Part shown: positions 1-9,185 of the stretch, piece by piece
Layout of the letters: each line of letters starts with the position of its first letter
Numbering within the stretch: position 1 is the stretch's first letter
Assembly (NCBI GenBank): GCA_025800125.1
Contig: JAOXSF010000184.1
Location: 1-43,855, forward strand
Length of the DNA stretch: 43,855 nt
From: Marinobacterium sp.
GTDB lineage: Bacteria; Pseudomonadota; Gammaproteobacteria; Pseudomonadales; Balneatricaceae
Direction of reading: 5' to 3'
The notes under the pieces: generated by a model
Database searches by the model: none
What the model saw: the letters and a program-made list of their open reading frames with translations, nothing else
What the model was told of the DNA's origin: nothing
Translations under genes and position numbers: made by a program

Positions 1-72
1 GCTGATATATCCCGTTCGGGGATCAACTGCTGGCAGCGCTGCATAATGCAGTCTTCAAATCCGGGCTTCAGG
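1..72. repeat. Direct repeat copy 1 (second copy at 365-436)
   Basis: Bases 1-72 are identical to bases 365-436, and the copies diverge at 73 versus 437. Copy 2 lies inside the phosphodiesterase-like gene (residues around LKPGFEDC to ERDIS). Copy 1 interrupts the cvfB-like gene. Because the identity runs up to the first base of the window, its true left end is unknown. Confidence 0.95.
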
Positions 73-183
73 GACATAACGTCTGGGAAGCAGGATGTCG
101 CCTAGCTCACCGCCGTCCAGAAACAGGCCGAAGTCGCGTGCCTTGATGACTTTGAGGGTATTGTATTGCCCAATCTGCGCCAT
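55..183 (-). pseudogene. 5' fragment of a cvfB-like S1-domain RNA-binding protein gene
   Basis: The ATG at 183 has a GAGAG ribosome-binding site about 6 bases upstream. The first residues (MAQIGQYNTLK, then FGLFLDGGELGDILLPRRYVP) read like the start of the first S1-like domain of CvfB/YitL proteins, which are normally about 280 residues. After RYVP the frame runs into a copy of a segment from inside the neighbouring phosphodiesterase gene and stops at 55. The gene is therefore broken within this window at position 73. The break coincides with the edge of the 72-bp direct repeat, so an intact copy may lie to the left of the window if the arrangement is a tandem duplication. Family assignment is by recognition of the N-terminus only. 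An upstream ATG at 240 would add residues unlike the family and is not preferred. Confidence 0.6.
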
Positions 184-282
184 GATGGTCTCTCGTGATG
201 AAGTTACAGCAGGCGCTATGATACCGGGCATAACAGACAATTGCCCGACTTATCAGCAGAATTCTATAACAACGGTGTTCCC

Positions 283-1092
283 TTAAAGCGTTATTGAGCC
301 TGTGAGGGTCAGGCTGGACGAAGGGTGAGTATGATTAATAATGAGGGTTTCGCCATGCTGGAGGGCTGATATATCCCGTTCGGGGATCAACTGCTGGCAG
401 CGCTGCATAATGCAGTCTTCAAATCCGGGCTTCAGGTGAGTAATACGTATCGGGCAATAATGATTAAACATCGCCAGTTCCTGGGCCAGTTGTGATGGTG
501 TCAGGTGGCCGCTCAGACGCGCCAGTTCCTGTACATCATCAGTAAAAGAAACGTCTATAATCAGGAGATCCGGCTTTTCGTGGTTCAGAACAGGCCAGAG
601 CTTGTCATTACATCCATTGTCACCGCTAAAGGCAAAGCTGCCACTGTCATGTCTGACCAGATAACCGACAGTTGGTGTTGGGTGGCTCGCTGGTAAAGCC
701 GTAATGTCATACCCTTGGCATTTTAGTTGGTCACCAACGTTGATTGTATGCATGCGCAGAATTGGCTGGTGCTCAGGTAATACTGTGTAATCAGGCCAGA
801 TTGTCCAGTTGAATATATGCTGCTGTAACGCTGTAACCACTTCTGGCAGGGCATAAATGTCAATAGGGTGCTGATGCTGGTCATAGATGGTTGCCAGCAT
901 TAGCGGCAAGCCTGCAATGTGGTCGATATGGGCATGCGTAATGATAACAGTGCGAACTTTTAGCATCTGTGTCATCGTTAACTGCTCGACACCTGTGCCA
1001 GCATCAATCAGCAGGGTTTCATCCAGCAGAAATGTTGTGGTTTTCAGGCTTTTGCCAATACCGCCACTGCAACCAAGAATTTCCAGCTTCAC
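283..1092 (-). CDS. MBL-fold hydrolase, class II 3',5'-cyclic-nucleotide phosphodiesterase-like
   Basis: This 269-residue protein probably hydrolyses cyclic nucleotides (cAMP or cGMP) in the cytoplasm. The start LEILGCSGGIG, the zinc motif THAHIDH (H53, H55, D57, H58), then SHPTPTVGY (H137), FSGDNG (D158), SGHLTP (H196) and THLKPG (H219) match the metallo-beta-lactamase fold of class II cyclic-nucleotide phosphodiesterases of the CpdP/PDE1 type. I chose the GTG at 1092 because relatives begin at this point and AGGA lies about 11 bases upstream. An ATG at 1188 in frame would add 32 residues without family similarity. The gene stands alone, upstream of and in the same direction as the cvfB-like fragment. 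Substrate is inferred from the family; other MBL hydrolases are possible. Confidence 0.8.
   Translation of the reverse strand: MKLEILGCSGGIGKSLKTTTFLLDETLLIDAGTGVEQLTMTQMLKVRTVIITHAHIDHIAGLPLMLATIYDQHQHPIDIYALPEVVTALQQHIFNWTIWPDYTVLPEHQPILRMHTINVGDQLKCQGYDITALPASHPTPTVGYLVRHDSGSFAFSGDNGCNDKLWPVLNHEKPDLLIIDVSFTDDVQELARLSGHLTPSQLAQELAMFNHYCPIRITHLKPGFEDCIMQRCQQLIPERDISALQHGETLIINHTHPSSSLTLTGSITL
365..436. repeat. Direct repeat copy 2, inside the phosphodiesterase-like gene
   Basis: This is identical to bases 1-72. It encodes part of the C-terminal region of the metallo-hydrolase on the minus strand, so it is the native location and copy 1 is the displaced one. Confidence 0.95.
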
Positions 1093-1271
1093 TCTGTTTG
1101 TTATCCTGTTATGGGCGTCGGCATGACTGGTTTGCTGACACACTGCATCGTTTGCTGACTGGGCAGCGCTCCACATCGTTTTGATCATGGCAGATCATAA
1201 TACGGCAGAACTATAGCACTCGCCCCAGAACAGCCTGAATAGATATTCCGTTACTTTACCAAGCCTGAATT

Positions 1272-2117
1272 ATGACCAGAAATACCACCGGTGCAATCCC
1301 TGACCTGCGGGTCTACCAGACTGAAGGTGACAGTCATCGCCACGATTGGCATCAGTTAATCCTGCCCGTTCAGGGCACGCTGGAAGTCAGCACCCGTAGC
1401 CATGAAGGGGTTGTATCGGACTGTCAAGGCGTATTGATTGAAGCGCATGATCTGCATACCTGGACGGCACAAGGTGATAATTGTTTCCTTGTGCTGGATC
1501 TTCCACTGGCGCTAACGCCTGTGTTGTCATCAATACCAGCCTGGTTTGCTGTTGGGCCGACACTGCATGAGTATCTCCGTTTCATGGCTATAGTGCTGCG
1601 ACCTTCATCACAATTTCCGGTATTGCCGGGTACAACTCAGTCATCAGGAAATGCAGACAGGCAAGATCTGATAGCGCCCCGGATAGCGGGAGAGCAGAGT
1701 CTTCAGAGTTTGCAACAGATGACAGAGTTGCTGGTGCAGTTGCTGACTGAACAATATAGTAAGGAAGCCCGTTATGACCGAAGGGTAATACTTGCCTGTC
1801 AGTTTATTGATACGCATCTGGCCAGGCCGTTAACGCTGGCGCAGGTTGCTGCTGTTGTGCATCTCAGTCCACGCCAGCTGAGTACGCTATTCAGACAGGC
1901 GCTTAACTGCACACCTGCTCAGTATCAGCAACAACAACGTATGCGGTTGGCTCAACGGTTATTGACGCAGACGCAATTGAGCGTGCAGCAGATTGCTGAG
2001 CGTTGTGGCTACAACAGTCTGGCTGCCTTCAGTGATCGCGTGAAGCGGGATACAGGTCGCTCCCCTCGGCATTGGCGAACAGGTTCGGCTGTCCAAGGTG
2101 TCATTTTCCCTCCCTGA
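1272..2117 (+). CDS. AraC-family transcriptional regulator
   Basis: This 281-residue protein has an N-terminal cupin-like sensing region (DSHRHDWHQLILPVQG near residues 19-34, with the H-x-H pattern of AraC-type cupins). Its C-terminal double helix-turn-helix spans roughly residues 175-270. The first helix region includes PLTLAQVAAVVHLSPRQLS and the second includes QQIAERCGYNSLAAFSD followed by GRSPRHWR, the usual AraC ending. It is read towards the DMT exporter gene just downstream, a common pairing in which the regulator controls the exporter; that link is inferred. It is divergent from the phosphodiesterase gene, so both promoters must sit in about 1093-1271. The ligand cannot be told from the sequence. 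Confidence 0.88.
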   Translation: MTRNTTGAIPDLRVYQTEGDSHRHDWHQLILPVQGTLEVSTRSHEGVVSDCQGVLIEAHDLHTWTAQGDNCFLVLDLPLALTPVLSSIPAWFAVGPTLHEYLRFMAIVLRPSSQFPVLPGTTQSSGNADRQDLIAPRIAGEQSLQSLQQMTELLVQLLTEQYSKEARYDRRVILACQFIDTHLARPLTLAQVAAVVHLSPRQLSTLFRQALNCTPAQYQQQQRMRLAQRLLTQTQLSVQQIAERCGYNSLAAFSDRVKRDTGRSPRHWRTGSAVQGVIFPP

Positions 2118-2435
2118 TCGTTCTCACAATGGCGGATGTTTATTTCAATCGAGGGCTCAGATAAAACAGAGCATACCGGTTGTTATTACGCCAGTCCGGC
2201 AAACTTTTGTGCCAGCTCGAGAAAGACAGTTCCTGGCCCGAGGCTTACGCTTTGCTTTGTAGGGTTGGGCCTGGCATGGATTACATATATGCCGTTTCCA
2301 GCTGCGAGTGAGTTGGTGAAGAAGGGGTTATCGGTGGTGAATATTGGTATATCAGCGAAAGCTGCTGCATCAGGAAGCGAAGAAATTTCTATACACTCTG
2401 ATGTTACTGCATCAGCAAAGACCGGCCTGGCTACC
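2118..2435. other. 318-bp stretch between the AraC gene and the likely exporter start
   Basis: The exporter frame stays open upstream to an ATG at 2136, but the roughly 100 added residues look unlike any DMT protein. The opposite strand holds an open frame at 2186-2455 (89 residues) with protein-like composition that overlaps the exporter start. I cannot assign either reading. The stretch probably holds the exporter promoter or the remains of a lost gene. Confidence 0.4.
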
Positions 2436-3281
2436 ATGATTGGAGCTATTTCCATTGTGTTATGGGGGGCACTCGCGTTACTGACACGCCTGACCGGAGG
2501 AGATGTACCGCCGTTTCAGTTACTGGCGATGACGTTTACGCTGGCGTTTATGACAATGGTTATCAGCTGGATATGGCGTTGGCGTTCACCGTTGCGTTAC
2601 CTGCGCCAGCCCTGGTTAGTCTGGGTTAACGGTGTGGGTGGGTTGGCGGGATTTCATTTGCTTTACTTTATTGCGCAGACCCATGCGCCTGCTGTTTCAG
2701 TCAGTCTGATTGCTTATCTCTGGCCGTTGTTGATTGTGCTGTTTTCTGCGTTGCTGCCAGGAGAATCATTTCGGGCAGGCCATTTGGCAGGTGCGTTGCT
2801 GGCGTTTGCAGGTTGTGCGTTACTTATTGGTGGTGACAGTTTTCAGTCGGAATATATGATCGGTTATCTGTCTGCATTCGGGTGTGCGCTGATCTGGTCG
2901 GGTTATTCTGTTATCAGTCGGCTGTTCAGTGCTGTACCGACAGATACCGTTGGCTGGTTTTGTGGGGTGACAGCTGTATTAGCCTGGTGCATACATTTGT
3001 TGATAGAGACAACCGTCTGGCCTCAACAGTGGATTGCCTGGCTGGGCGTATTGGGGTTGGGGCTAGGGCCTGTTGGTATTGCTTTTTTTACATGGGATTA
3101 TGGAGTCAAGCATGGCAACCTGCAGCTGCTTGGCGTATTGGCCTATGGAGCGCCGCTACTGTCTGTGCTGTTGCTGATTGCAGCAGATATGGCAGAGCCG
3201 GAACTCAATCTGTTGCTGGCTTGCATTGCGATTGTTGTCGGCGCTCTGCTGGCGGCCAGGGCCAGCAGAGCGGCTTGCTGA
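2436..3281 (+). CDS. DMT-superfamily (EamA) transporter, YddG-like
   Basis: This is an inner-membrane exporter of about 281 residues with ten predicted hydrophobic segments in two EamA repeats. The first begins IGAISIVLWGALALLTR and the second near residue 150 with GYLSAFGCALIWSGYSVISR. The phrase PPFQLLAMTF after the first helix and the GVLAYGAPLLSVLLL segment near the end are typical of the YddG-type amino-acid exporter branch. The ATG at 2436 gives a normal family length. An ATG at 2136 would add 100 residues, so the start is uncertain, and no strong ribosome-binding site is seen. It ends convergent with the chemoreceptor gene. The transported substrate is unknown; aromatic amino acids are only a family-based guess. 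Confidence 0.8.
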   Translation: MIGAISIVLWGALALLTRLTGGDVPPFQLLAMTFTLAFMTMVISWIWRWRSPLRYLRQPWLVWVNGVGGLAGFHLLYFIAQTHAPAVSVSLIAYLWPLLIVLFSALLPGESFRAGHLAGALLAFAGCALLIGGDSFQSEYMIGYLSAFGCALIWSGYSVISRLFSAVPTDTVGWFCGVTAVLAWCIHLLIETTVWPQQWIAWLGVLGLGLGPVGIAFFTWDYGVKHGNLQLLGVLAYGAPLLSVLLLIAADMAEPELNLLLACIAIVVGALLAARASRAAC

Positions 3282-3318
3282 TATTCGCAAGGGCTAGATC
3301 TGGATAGTGATCAGATCT
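3242..3318. terminator. Two consecutive hairpins at a convergent gene junction
   Basis: A perfect 12-bp stem lies in the last exporter codons (3242-3253 with 3261-3272). A second 7-bp stem, AGATCTG with CAGATCT, spans 3296-3318 and covers the chemoreceptor stop. Neither has a long T-run. They sit between converging genes and may act as a weak bidirectional terminator. Confidence 0.4.
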
Positions 3319-4939
3319 GGAAGGTGGACAGTCTTTTTTCCAGTTGTCTGGCCAGGTCGGCCAGGCTGCTGCTGGTTTGGGCGGTGCTTTGAGCGTCCTG
3401 ACTGGTTTCTTCAGCAATCTGTGAGATTGTGGTGATATTGCGGTTCATATCTTCCGCGACAGCACTCTGCTCCTTGACTGCGCTGGCCACCAGGGTGTTC
3501 AGGTCCATGATTTCGTTGACCTGATTGACAATGGTGTGGATATAGTTACCGGCTTCTTCGGCACTGGTGGCGCTTTTGCAGGTGTGTTCGTGGCCATTTT
3601 TCATCATGGCGACAGCATTGTGGCATGCACCTTTAAGACGCTCATTCAGGCAGCGAATCTGCTCGGTTGATTCCTGCGTGCGTTTGGCCAGCTGGCGAAC
3701 CTCATCTGCCACAACGGCAAAACCACGCCCCTGATCACCGGCCCTTGCCGCTTCAATCGCTGCGTTTAATGCCAACAGGTTGGTCTGGTCTGAAATATCA
3801 CTGATGATGTTCAGGATGTTTTCAACTTCTTCCGTGTCCTGTTCCAGCTGACTGATAGTGGCCAGCAGGCGCTGCATTTCGTCAGCAACGTCGGTAATGC
3901 GGTCGATGGTTCTGTTTACGATGTTATTGCCGTTATGGGCGGCTTCATCGGCATCATGACTGTTAGCGGCTGTGCGCTCTGCGGTACTGGCGACCTCCTG
4001 GGCTGTCATGGCCATTTCATTCATTGCTGTGGCCAGCGCCTCCGTTTCTTCATGCTGACGGCGCACACCATCAAATGTGTTTTGTGTCGTGCTGGCTGCT
4101 TGCTCTGACGCTTCCCTGATTCTTGAGCAGGATTGTCCAACATGCTCAATCAGTGTGCGTAGCTCCTGAATGGTTTCATTGACATTCTGGGCCAGCTTGC
4201 CCAGTTCATCTTTACCCTGTGTCTGCACCTGGCCGGTCAGATCACCCTTGGCCACTTTGCGCATTAACTGGTTAATTTCATCCAGTGGCGAGGTAATTCC
4301 GCGTACCACTATCATGGCTATGTAAGCGATCAGTGGCACGACGACCGCCAGGGCGATTAGCGCACTCATCAGCTGATTGCGAAACAGGGTGTCAATGTCA
4401 TCTACATAAACACCGGTACCGATGATCCAGTCCCAGGGTTTAAATAGCTGCACATAAGAAATTTTGGGTTCAGGTTCGCCGGTACGTGGGTGGGCCCAGA
4501 TATAATTGACTCGCCCTTCACCCTGACTATTGGCAATGTCAGCAAAGGCCTGGAAAAGTCTGAACCCGTTCGGGTCGGCTGCGGTGCTCATATCCTTTCC
4601 GTCAAGCTGAGGCTTGATGGGGTGCATAACAAGGTGTGCACGGGTGTCTGAGATAAAGACATAATTGGTATTGTCATAACGAATATCAGCCAGGGCTGCT
4701 TTTGCTGCGGCCTTGGCATCTTTTTCGCTGTAGCTGCCCTGACGCGAAAGGTTGTAATAATGTTGCACAATAGAACGTGCGGTTGAAACAATCTCCCGTG
4801 ATTGTACTTCTCGTGACTTCTGTAGCTGAAAGCGATAATCCCAGACATTTATAAATTCAAGTACCAGGGTCAGCCCCAGCATCAATACGATGATAAATCC
4901 CAGCTTGTGACGCACTGGCATGTTTCGAAGGAGTTGCAT
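3311..4939 (-). CDS. Methyl-accepting chemotaxis protein with Cache sensor (paralogue 1)
   Basis: This 542-residue inner-membrane chemoreceptor signals to CheA/CheW. There is an N-terminal membrane helix (about residues 12-30) and a periplasmic single Cache domain (about 35-185, containing [11 protein letters not shown] and [15 protein letters not shown]). A second membrane helix (about 188-212) follows, then a HAMP domain with [12 protein letters not shown]. The cytoplasmic signalling domain has the hairpin-tip sequence near [24 protein letters not shown] lies upstream of the ATG at 4939. It is the downstream member of a tandem pair with the 5234-6862 gene, which has exactly the same length. 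It differs from that paralogue by two extra cysteines in the signalling domain ([10 protein letters not shown] and [10 protein letters not shown]). The ligand is unknown; Cache domains of this type often sense small organic acids. Confidence 0.93.
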   Translation of the reverse strand: MQLLRNMPVRHKLGFIIVLMLGLTLVLEFINVWDYRFQLQKSREVQSREIVSTARSIVQHYYNLSRQGSYSEKDAKAAAKAALADIRYDNTNYVFISDTRAHLVMHPIKPQLDGKDMSTAADPNGFRLFQAFADIANSQGEGRVNYIWAHPRTGEPEPKISYVQLFKPWDWIIGTGVYVDDIDTLFRNQLMSALIALAVVVPLIAYIAMIVVRGITSPLDEINQLMRKVAKGDLTGQVQTQGKDELGKLAQNVNETIQELRTLIEHVGQSCSRIREASEQAASTTQNTFDGVRRQHEETEALATAMNEMAMTAQEVASTAERTAANSHDADEAAHNGNNIVNRTIDRITDVADEMQRLLATISQLEQDTEEVENILNIISDISDQTNLLALNAAIEAARAGDQGRGFAVVADEVRQLAKRTQESTEQIRCLNERLKGACHNAVAMMKNGHEHTCKSATSAEEAGNYIHTIVNQVNEIMDLNTLVASAVKEQSAVAEDMNRNITTISQIAEETSQDAQSTAQTSSSLADLARQLEKRLSTFQI

Positions 4940-5184
4940 GGTTCCCTACCTTTGCTCCATATACACTGACGTTATTGCAAAGCACTGCTATTTCACGATG
5001 CTCTGATGTTTACTGGATGCAGGGCCAGAAACGGTCAGTATTGGCAGATTATCTGGCCGGGTTCCCGGCACAGTCTTCTGCGGTTTTTATTTTTTGTATT
5101 CCACCCAATGACAGTTTTATACCAATTGGGGATGTCATTGTATGATCTGTGTCGTGTAAGGAATTTGCAATATGTTGTCGGCAT

Positions 5185-5210
5185 AAAAAAGCCCGACACA
5201 ACGGTCGGGC
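5185..5210 (-). terminator. Rho-independent terminator after the second chemoreceptor gene
   Basis: Read on the minus strand, the 7-bp stem GCCCGAC/GTCGGGC (5191-5197 with 5204-5210) is followed by six T residues (5185-5190). It lies 24 bases past the stop of the gene at 5234-6862 and separates the transcripts of the two chemoreceptor paralogues. Confidence 0.85.
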
Positions 5211-5233
5211 CTGGTGGTCAGGGAAATTTGGGG

Positions 5234-6862
5234 TCAAATCTTGAACGCATCCAGCCGGTTCTCCAACTGTCGGGCAAGCGCTGCCAGATCTTTACTGGTT
5301 TCTGCAGTTTCGTGTGCGCCCTGGCTGGTTTCTTCAGCAATCTGTGAAATTGTGGTGATATTGCGGTTCATATCTTCCGCCACGGCGCTTTGTTCTTTGA
5401 CGGCTGTAGCAACCAGTGTATTCATGTCCAGAATGGCATTGACCTGGTCAACAATGGTATGGATATAAGTACCCGCATCCTGAGCACTGCTGGCGCTGTT
5501 CTGAGTATGTTCATGGCCGTTTTTCATCATAGCGACGGCATTATGGCAGGCACTTTTGAGGCGCTCGTTCAGCTCGCGAATCTGCTCTGTTGATTCCTGA
5601 GTACGTTTGGCCAGCTGGCGTACTTCATCAGCTACCACTGCAAAGCCCCGCCCCTGATCGCCAGCGCGTGCGGCTTCAATCGCTGCATTCAAAGCGAGCA
5701 GGTTTGTCTGATCAGAGATTTCACTGATGATGTTGAGGATATTTTCAACTTCCTCTGTATCGCGCTCCAGCTGACTGATTGTTACCAGTAAACGCTGCAT
5801 TTCGTCAGCGACATCGTTAATCCGGCCAATCGTTGTATCAACGATACGATTGCCTTCATGGGCGGCATCATCGGCATCATGGCTACTGGCCGCCGTGCGT
5901 TCTGCTGTGTCCGCTACTTCCTGAGCTGTCATTGCCATCTCATGCATGGCGGTTGCCAGTGCTTCGGTTTCTTCATGCTGGCGTTTAACGCCGGCAAAGG
6001 TTTGTGCCGTTGTTGCTGCTGCACCCTCTGATGCTTCGCGAATTTGAACGCAAGAGCTGCCCACCTGCTGAATCAAGGTACGTAATTCATCGACAGTCTG
6101 GTTAACATTCTTTGCCAGAGTACCCAGTTCATCGCGGTTACTATTATGCACCTGGCCTGTCAGATTGCCTTTGGCAACCTGTCGCATAACCGTAGTAATT
6201 TCAGCCAGTGGGGCCGTGATACAGCGGGCAATACGAAACGCGATCAGCATGATGATGGGAATACCAACAAACAAAATAGCAGCCGTTTTCAACAGCTGTT
6301 CCAGAAAGAGCTGTTCTATGTCATCAACGTATACACCGGTTACAATGATCCAGTTCCACGGGCTGAAACGTTGCACGTAGGAAATTTTGGCTACAGGTTC
6401 TTTAGAGCCTGGCCGTGCCCAGTGATACGGAACAACGCCCTTACCTTCTGCGCGAGCCATATCAACCAGTGCCTGGAAAAACAGGAAACCGCTAGCGTCT
6501 TTTGAGTTTCTGAGGTTTTTACCATTGAGTGACGGTGTAATTGGGTGTTCGACCACAACGCCCTGTAAATTACCAATAAAAATATAGTTATCACCGTCAT
6601 AGCGCATAGCTGCAATGGCAGTGCGGGCCAATTGTTGCGCCTGTTCAGTATCGAGTGTGCCACTACGGCTTTGTCTGTAATAATAATCGGTGATTGCGTG
6701 CGCCGTGGAAACAATCTCTCTGGACTGAACGATACGACTCTGTTCAAGCTGATGTTTATATTCCAGCAGATTTATGCCTTCCATGGTAATGGTCAGGCCC
6801 AGTAGCAGAAAAATAATGACAGACAGTTTTTTTCTGACTGAAAGATTGTTCAAAAAGCGCAT
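5234..6862 (-). CDS. Methyl-accepting chemotaxis protein with Cache sensor (paralogue 2)
   Basis: A 542-residue chemoreceptor with the same domain order as its neighbour: membrane helix, periplasmic single Cache domain ([29 protein letters not shown]), second membrane helix, HAMP ([12 protein letters not shown]) and the conserved signalling tip. The cytoplasmic half is nearly identical to paralogue 1 while the periplasmic halves differ much more. That pattern fits a tandem gene duplication followed by divergence of ligand specificity. AGGAT precedes the ATG at 6862. It has its own terminator, so the two genes are probably separate transcripts. I see no clear sigma-28 promoter in the upstream bases. 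Confidence 0.93.
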   Translation of the reverse strand: MRFLNNLSVRKKLSVIIFLLLGLTITMEGINLLEYKHQLEQSRIVQSREIVSTAHAITDYYYRQSRSGTLDTEQAQQLARTAIAAMRYDGDNYIFIGNLQGVVVEHPITPSLNGKNLRNSKDASGFLFFQALVDMARAEGKGVVPYHWARPGSKEPVAKISYVQRFSPWNWIIVTGVYVDDIEQLFLEQLLKTAAILFVGIPIIMLIAFRIARCITAPLAEITTVMRQVAKGNLTGQVHNSNRDELGTLAKNVNQTVDELRTLIQQVGSSCVQIREASEGAAATTAQTFAGVKRQHEETEALATAMHEMAMTAQEVADTAERTAASSHDADDAAHEGNRIVDTTIGRINDVADEMQRLLVTISQLERDTEEVENILNIISEISDQTNLLALNAAIEAARAGDQGRGFAVVADEVRQLAKRTQESTEQIRELNERLKSACHNAVAMMKNGHEHTQNSASSAQDAGTYIHTIVDQVNAILDMNTLVATAVKEQSAVAEDMNRNITTISQIAEETSQGAHETAETSKDLAALARQLENRLDAFKI

Positions 6863-7372
6863 ATTTCATCCTATCTTGAGTTTTGCTTCCCTTTTGCCAG
6901 ATAAACGCTTGTGACCCGAAGTCAGGCTTTGTATCTGGCATACTGCAGCTACTCTACGGTAGCTTTGGCGTCGCGTTGTTTCAGAGGTAAACGTGCATCT
7001 GTTACTAAATCATAATACGAAGTTGCTTACAGTTGCCCGCTGTTGACGTTACACCATTATGAAATTAAGGGCACTGCCCCATAGGGTGTTAACCGGCTGG
7101 ATATGCTGGAATATTGAGCTGTGACAGTGAATCAGAGCTAGAGGTAGGTGGGTAGTAAAACACGCACAATTAAGGTGGTTTAATTCAGAGATGGGGAAAA
7201 CGAAGGGATGGAAACTCTACTTGACCGCTCTGTAGGCCTCTGTGTTAACGACTGCCAGTCTGTGCTGGCAGTCGGATGCTATCTGTTACAGAGCTTGTTG
7301 TTACAGAGCTTGTTGTTACGACGTCTGTTATTACTGCTATGCAGTCTGTTTTTACCGTTACAAAGCCTGTAG
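6863..7372. other. 510-bp intergenic region with tandem repeats at its right end
   Basis: This holds the promoter of chemoreceptor paralogue 2 on the left and the repeat array at 7285-7386 on the right. I see no convincing protein-coding frame. The cysteine-rich frame read on the plus strand across the repeats is an artefact of the repeat sequence. Confidence 0.5.
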
Positions 7373-7386
7373 TTACAAAGCCTGTT
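7285..7386. repeat. 15-bp imperfect tandem repeats overlapping the end of the MTHFR-like gene
   Basis: The unit GTTACAGAGCTTGTT occurs twice exactly (7285-7299, 7300-7314). A degenerate third copy lies at 7315-7329. After a 27-bp less regular part come GTTACAAAGCCTGTA (7357-7371) and GTTACAAAGCCTGTT (7372-7386). The last unit is the coding end and stop of the reductase-like gene on the opposite strand, so the array looks like outward copies of the gene's own 3' end. Confidence 0.9.
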
Positions 7387-8326
7387 CTGCCAGTTTAAGG
7401 TCCAGTGTTGCTTTAAGCAGTTTAAACAAACGAATTGAAGCATCAATTTCATCTTTCCGGTTGGTCAGGCTTTCAATATTGAGGCCTAACGGCAGGTTGT
7501 AATCTGCTACTGCTTCCAGAATTTGCTCCAGGCTGTTACGGCAGGTACGAATGGACTCTGCAAGTGGGTCGCGTGCATCCAGAATACGCCAGCGGGTTGC
7601 ATCGGGTACGGAAATGCCCAGCCATTCCATAAATTCCAATGTTTTGGCGCTACCGCAGGGCGTAAATGTCAGAATGATGCGTTTCGGCGCAACGCCCAGG
7701 TCACGACAGCTGCGTGCATAGCTGGTTAATAGATCAATTGTTGCCTGAGGGTTATATACCGCCTGCGAGACAAAGAAGTCGCAGCCCTGGCCAGATTTAG
7801 CCAGCAGACGCTCATGTTCATTGCCTTTGCTGGCGTGACGTTCCGCAATGGTAACGCCGCCGAGCTGGAAATCGTGTTCGCTGTCACGCAGTGCCTGGTA
7901 GGCTTCATTCAGTGGTAGCTTTATATCACCCTCTGAAGAAGGGCTACCCACCAGTACCAGGTCTTGTACGCCATAATCTGTAGAGGCTTCTTGTAGCCAT
8001 TGCGCAAAGTCGGCCCGGCTACGTTGGGAAACACTTTTGTAGGTGATTACAGGCAGTTGAGCTTTATCACGCAGCAGACTGGAGTACATGCGCGGGTCAT
8101 GTGTTTCCAGGTAAGGGAATGGGCGCGGTGCATCAATTCGGCTGCTTTCATCCTGAATGTCGTAAACAACCAGACCGTCGTAGTCGATGTGGCTCAGGCG
8201 AGCCAGCAGCTTGCTGGAAATTTCTTCCAGTTGTTCGTCAGTGGTGCCCAGCTTGGGTGGGCAGGTGCCGATAAAATAGACACCACGTTGTGGGTCATTA
8301 AATTTCTGGCGCAGATCAGATTTCAT
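7373..8326 (-). CDS. Methylenetetrahydrofolate reductase-like protein
   Basis: This 317-residue cytoplasmic protein is of the methylenetetrahydrofolate reductase fold, a TIM-barrel flavoprotein that would reduce 5,10-methylene- to 5-methyl-tetrahydrofolate. Features seen are VYFIGTCPPKLG at the start of the barrel, VVYDIQDESSRID near residue 55, LVLVGSPSSEGDIKLP near 125, a GGVTIAERH segment near 158, FFVSQAVYNP near 185 and ILTFTPCGSAKTLEFMEWLG near 220. It is longer than and diverged from ordinary MetF, so it may belong to a side branch with a different electron donor or substrate. The gene is single. The 3' end is repeated as a degenerate 15-bp array beyond the stop. Confidence 0.82.
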   Translation of the reverse strand: MKSDLRQKFNDPQRGVYFIGTCPPKLGTTDEQLEEISSKLLARLSHIDYDGLVVYDIQDESSRIDAPRPFPYLETHDPRMYSSLLRDKAQLPVITYKSVSQRSRADFAQWLQEASTDYGVQDLVLVGSPSSEGDIKLPLNEAYQALRDSEHDFQLGGVTIAERHASKGNEHERLLAKSGQGCDFFVSQAVYNPQATIDLLTSYARSCRDLGVAPKRIILTFTPCGSAKTLEFMEWLGISVPDATRWRILDARDPLAESIRTCRNSLEQILEAVADYNLPLGLNIESLTNRKDEIDASIRLFKLLKATLDLKLAEQAL

Positions 8327-8588
8327 TGTGCAGGTCTTCAGTCTGAAATGGGTATCTCTGAAGCAGAGCCATACTGCGATGTTTGCTTCATGTGAAATAA
8401 CAGGTTTCTAATTGCGATCTAGTCTAACAATGAATTGTTTTAATGTGTTCTGGTTATAAGATGAAAGTTTCTGCAGTCTGATTGAGAAGATTTAATCTGC
8501 AGCTTGAAATGGAGTCGGCGGTAAGGTTTGAGATGGCCTGTGCTGACAGCGTAGACTGGCGGTAATGATGTAATGGGAAGGAATCGTC
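8327..8588. other. Divergent promoter region
   Basis: These 262 bp separate the MTHFR-like gene (leftward) from the DUF1285 gene (rightward). I see no gene or strong hairpin in it. Both promoters must lie here. Confidence 0.5.
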
Positions 8589-9185
8589 GTGTCTGTATCT
8601 GATGCTGAAAAAATTGCTCTGTCGACCCCTGCTTTTGACCTGAATACACTCAGTCAGCAACTGATAAACAATTCGGAGTCTGGCTTTCCACCAGTTGACC
8701 AGTGGCACCCTGAGTTTTGTGGTGATATTGATATGCGTATTGCAGGCAATGGGCAGTGGTTCTATATGGGAACCCCTATTGGCCGTCAACGCATGGTTGA
8801 GCTGTTTGCCCGTGTGCTCTGGCGGGAAGAGGGGCGTTATTTTCTGAAAACGCCGGTTGAGAAAATAGGTATTCAGGTAGACCGGCTGCCATTTCTGATC
8901 ACCGCTGTGGAAGCGGTAGAGACAGAACAGGGTATGCAGTTATGGTTTACCAGCAGTACGGGTGATCATATCTGTGCCGGGCCGGACCATCCGTTGCGCG
9001 TGCATGTTAATGACCAGACTGGCGAGCCGGAGCCCGCCATTCATGTGCGTTTTGGCATGGAGGGGCTGATTGCTCGCCCGGTGTTCTATCAGCTGGTAGA
9101 AATGGCAACGCTGGAAATGGGCGAAACCGGTGAGCAGCTGATAATTGAAAGTGCTGGCGAGCGTTTCAGTCTGGGGCAGCTTTAG
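8589..9185 (+). CDS. DUF1285 domain-containing protein
   Basis: This 198-residue protein covers the whole length of the DUF1285 family, whose function is unknown. Family hallmarks are PPVDQWHPEFCGDIDMRI, the WFYMGTPIGRQRMVELFARVLWREEGRYFLKTPVEK block, and PLRVHVND towards the C-terminus. There is no signal peptide or membrane segment. The GTG at 8589 is chosen because AAGGA stands about 7 bases upstream. The gene converges with the aminotransferase gene and the two overlap by 4 bases at their stop codons, with no terminator between them. Confidence 0.9.
   Translation: MSVSDAEKIALSTPAFDLNTLSQQLINNSESGFPPVDQWHPEFCGDIDMRIAGNGQWFYMGTPIGRQRMVELFARVLWREEGRYFLKTPVEKIGIQVDRLPFLITAVEAVETEQGMQLWFTSSTGDHICAGPDHPLRVHVNDQTGEPEPAIHVRFGMEGLIARPVFYQLVEMATLEMGETGEQLIIESAGERFSLGQL

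Noticed and set aside
2186-2455. 89-residue frame on the minus strand with protein-like composition
   Set aside because: It overlaps the start of the exporter gene antisense, has no visible ribosome-binding site and matches no family I recognise; kept only as a note in the 2118-2435 entry.
7242-7502. Cysteine/tyrosine-rich open frame on the plus strand (CYRACCYRACCYDVC)
   Set aside because: It is produced by the 15-bp non-coding repeats and then runs antisense through the MTHFR-like gene; no ribosome-binding site.
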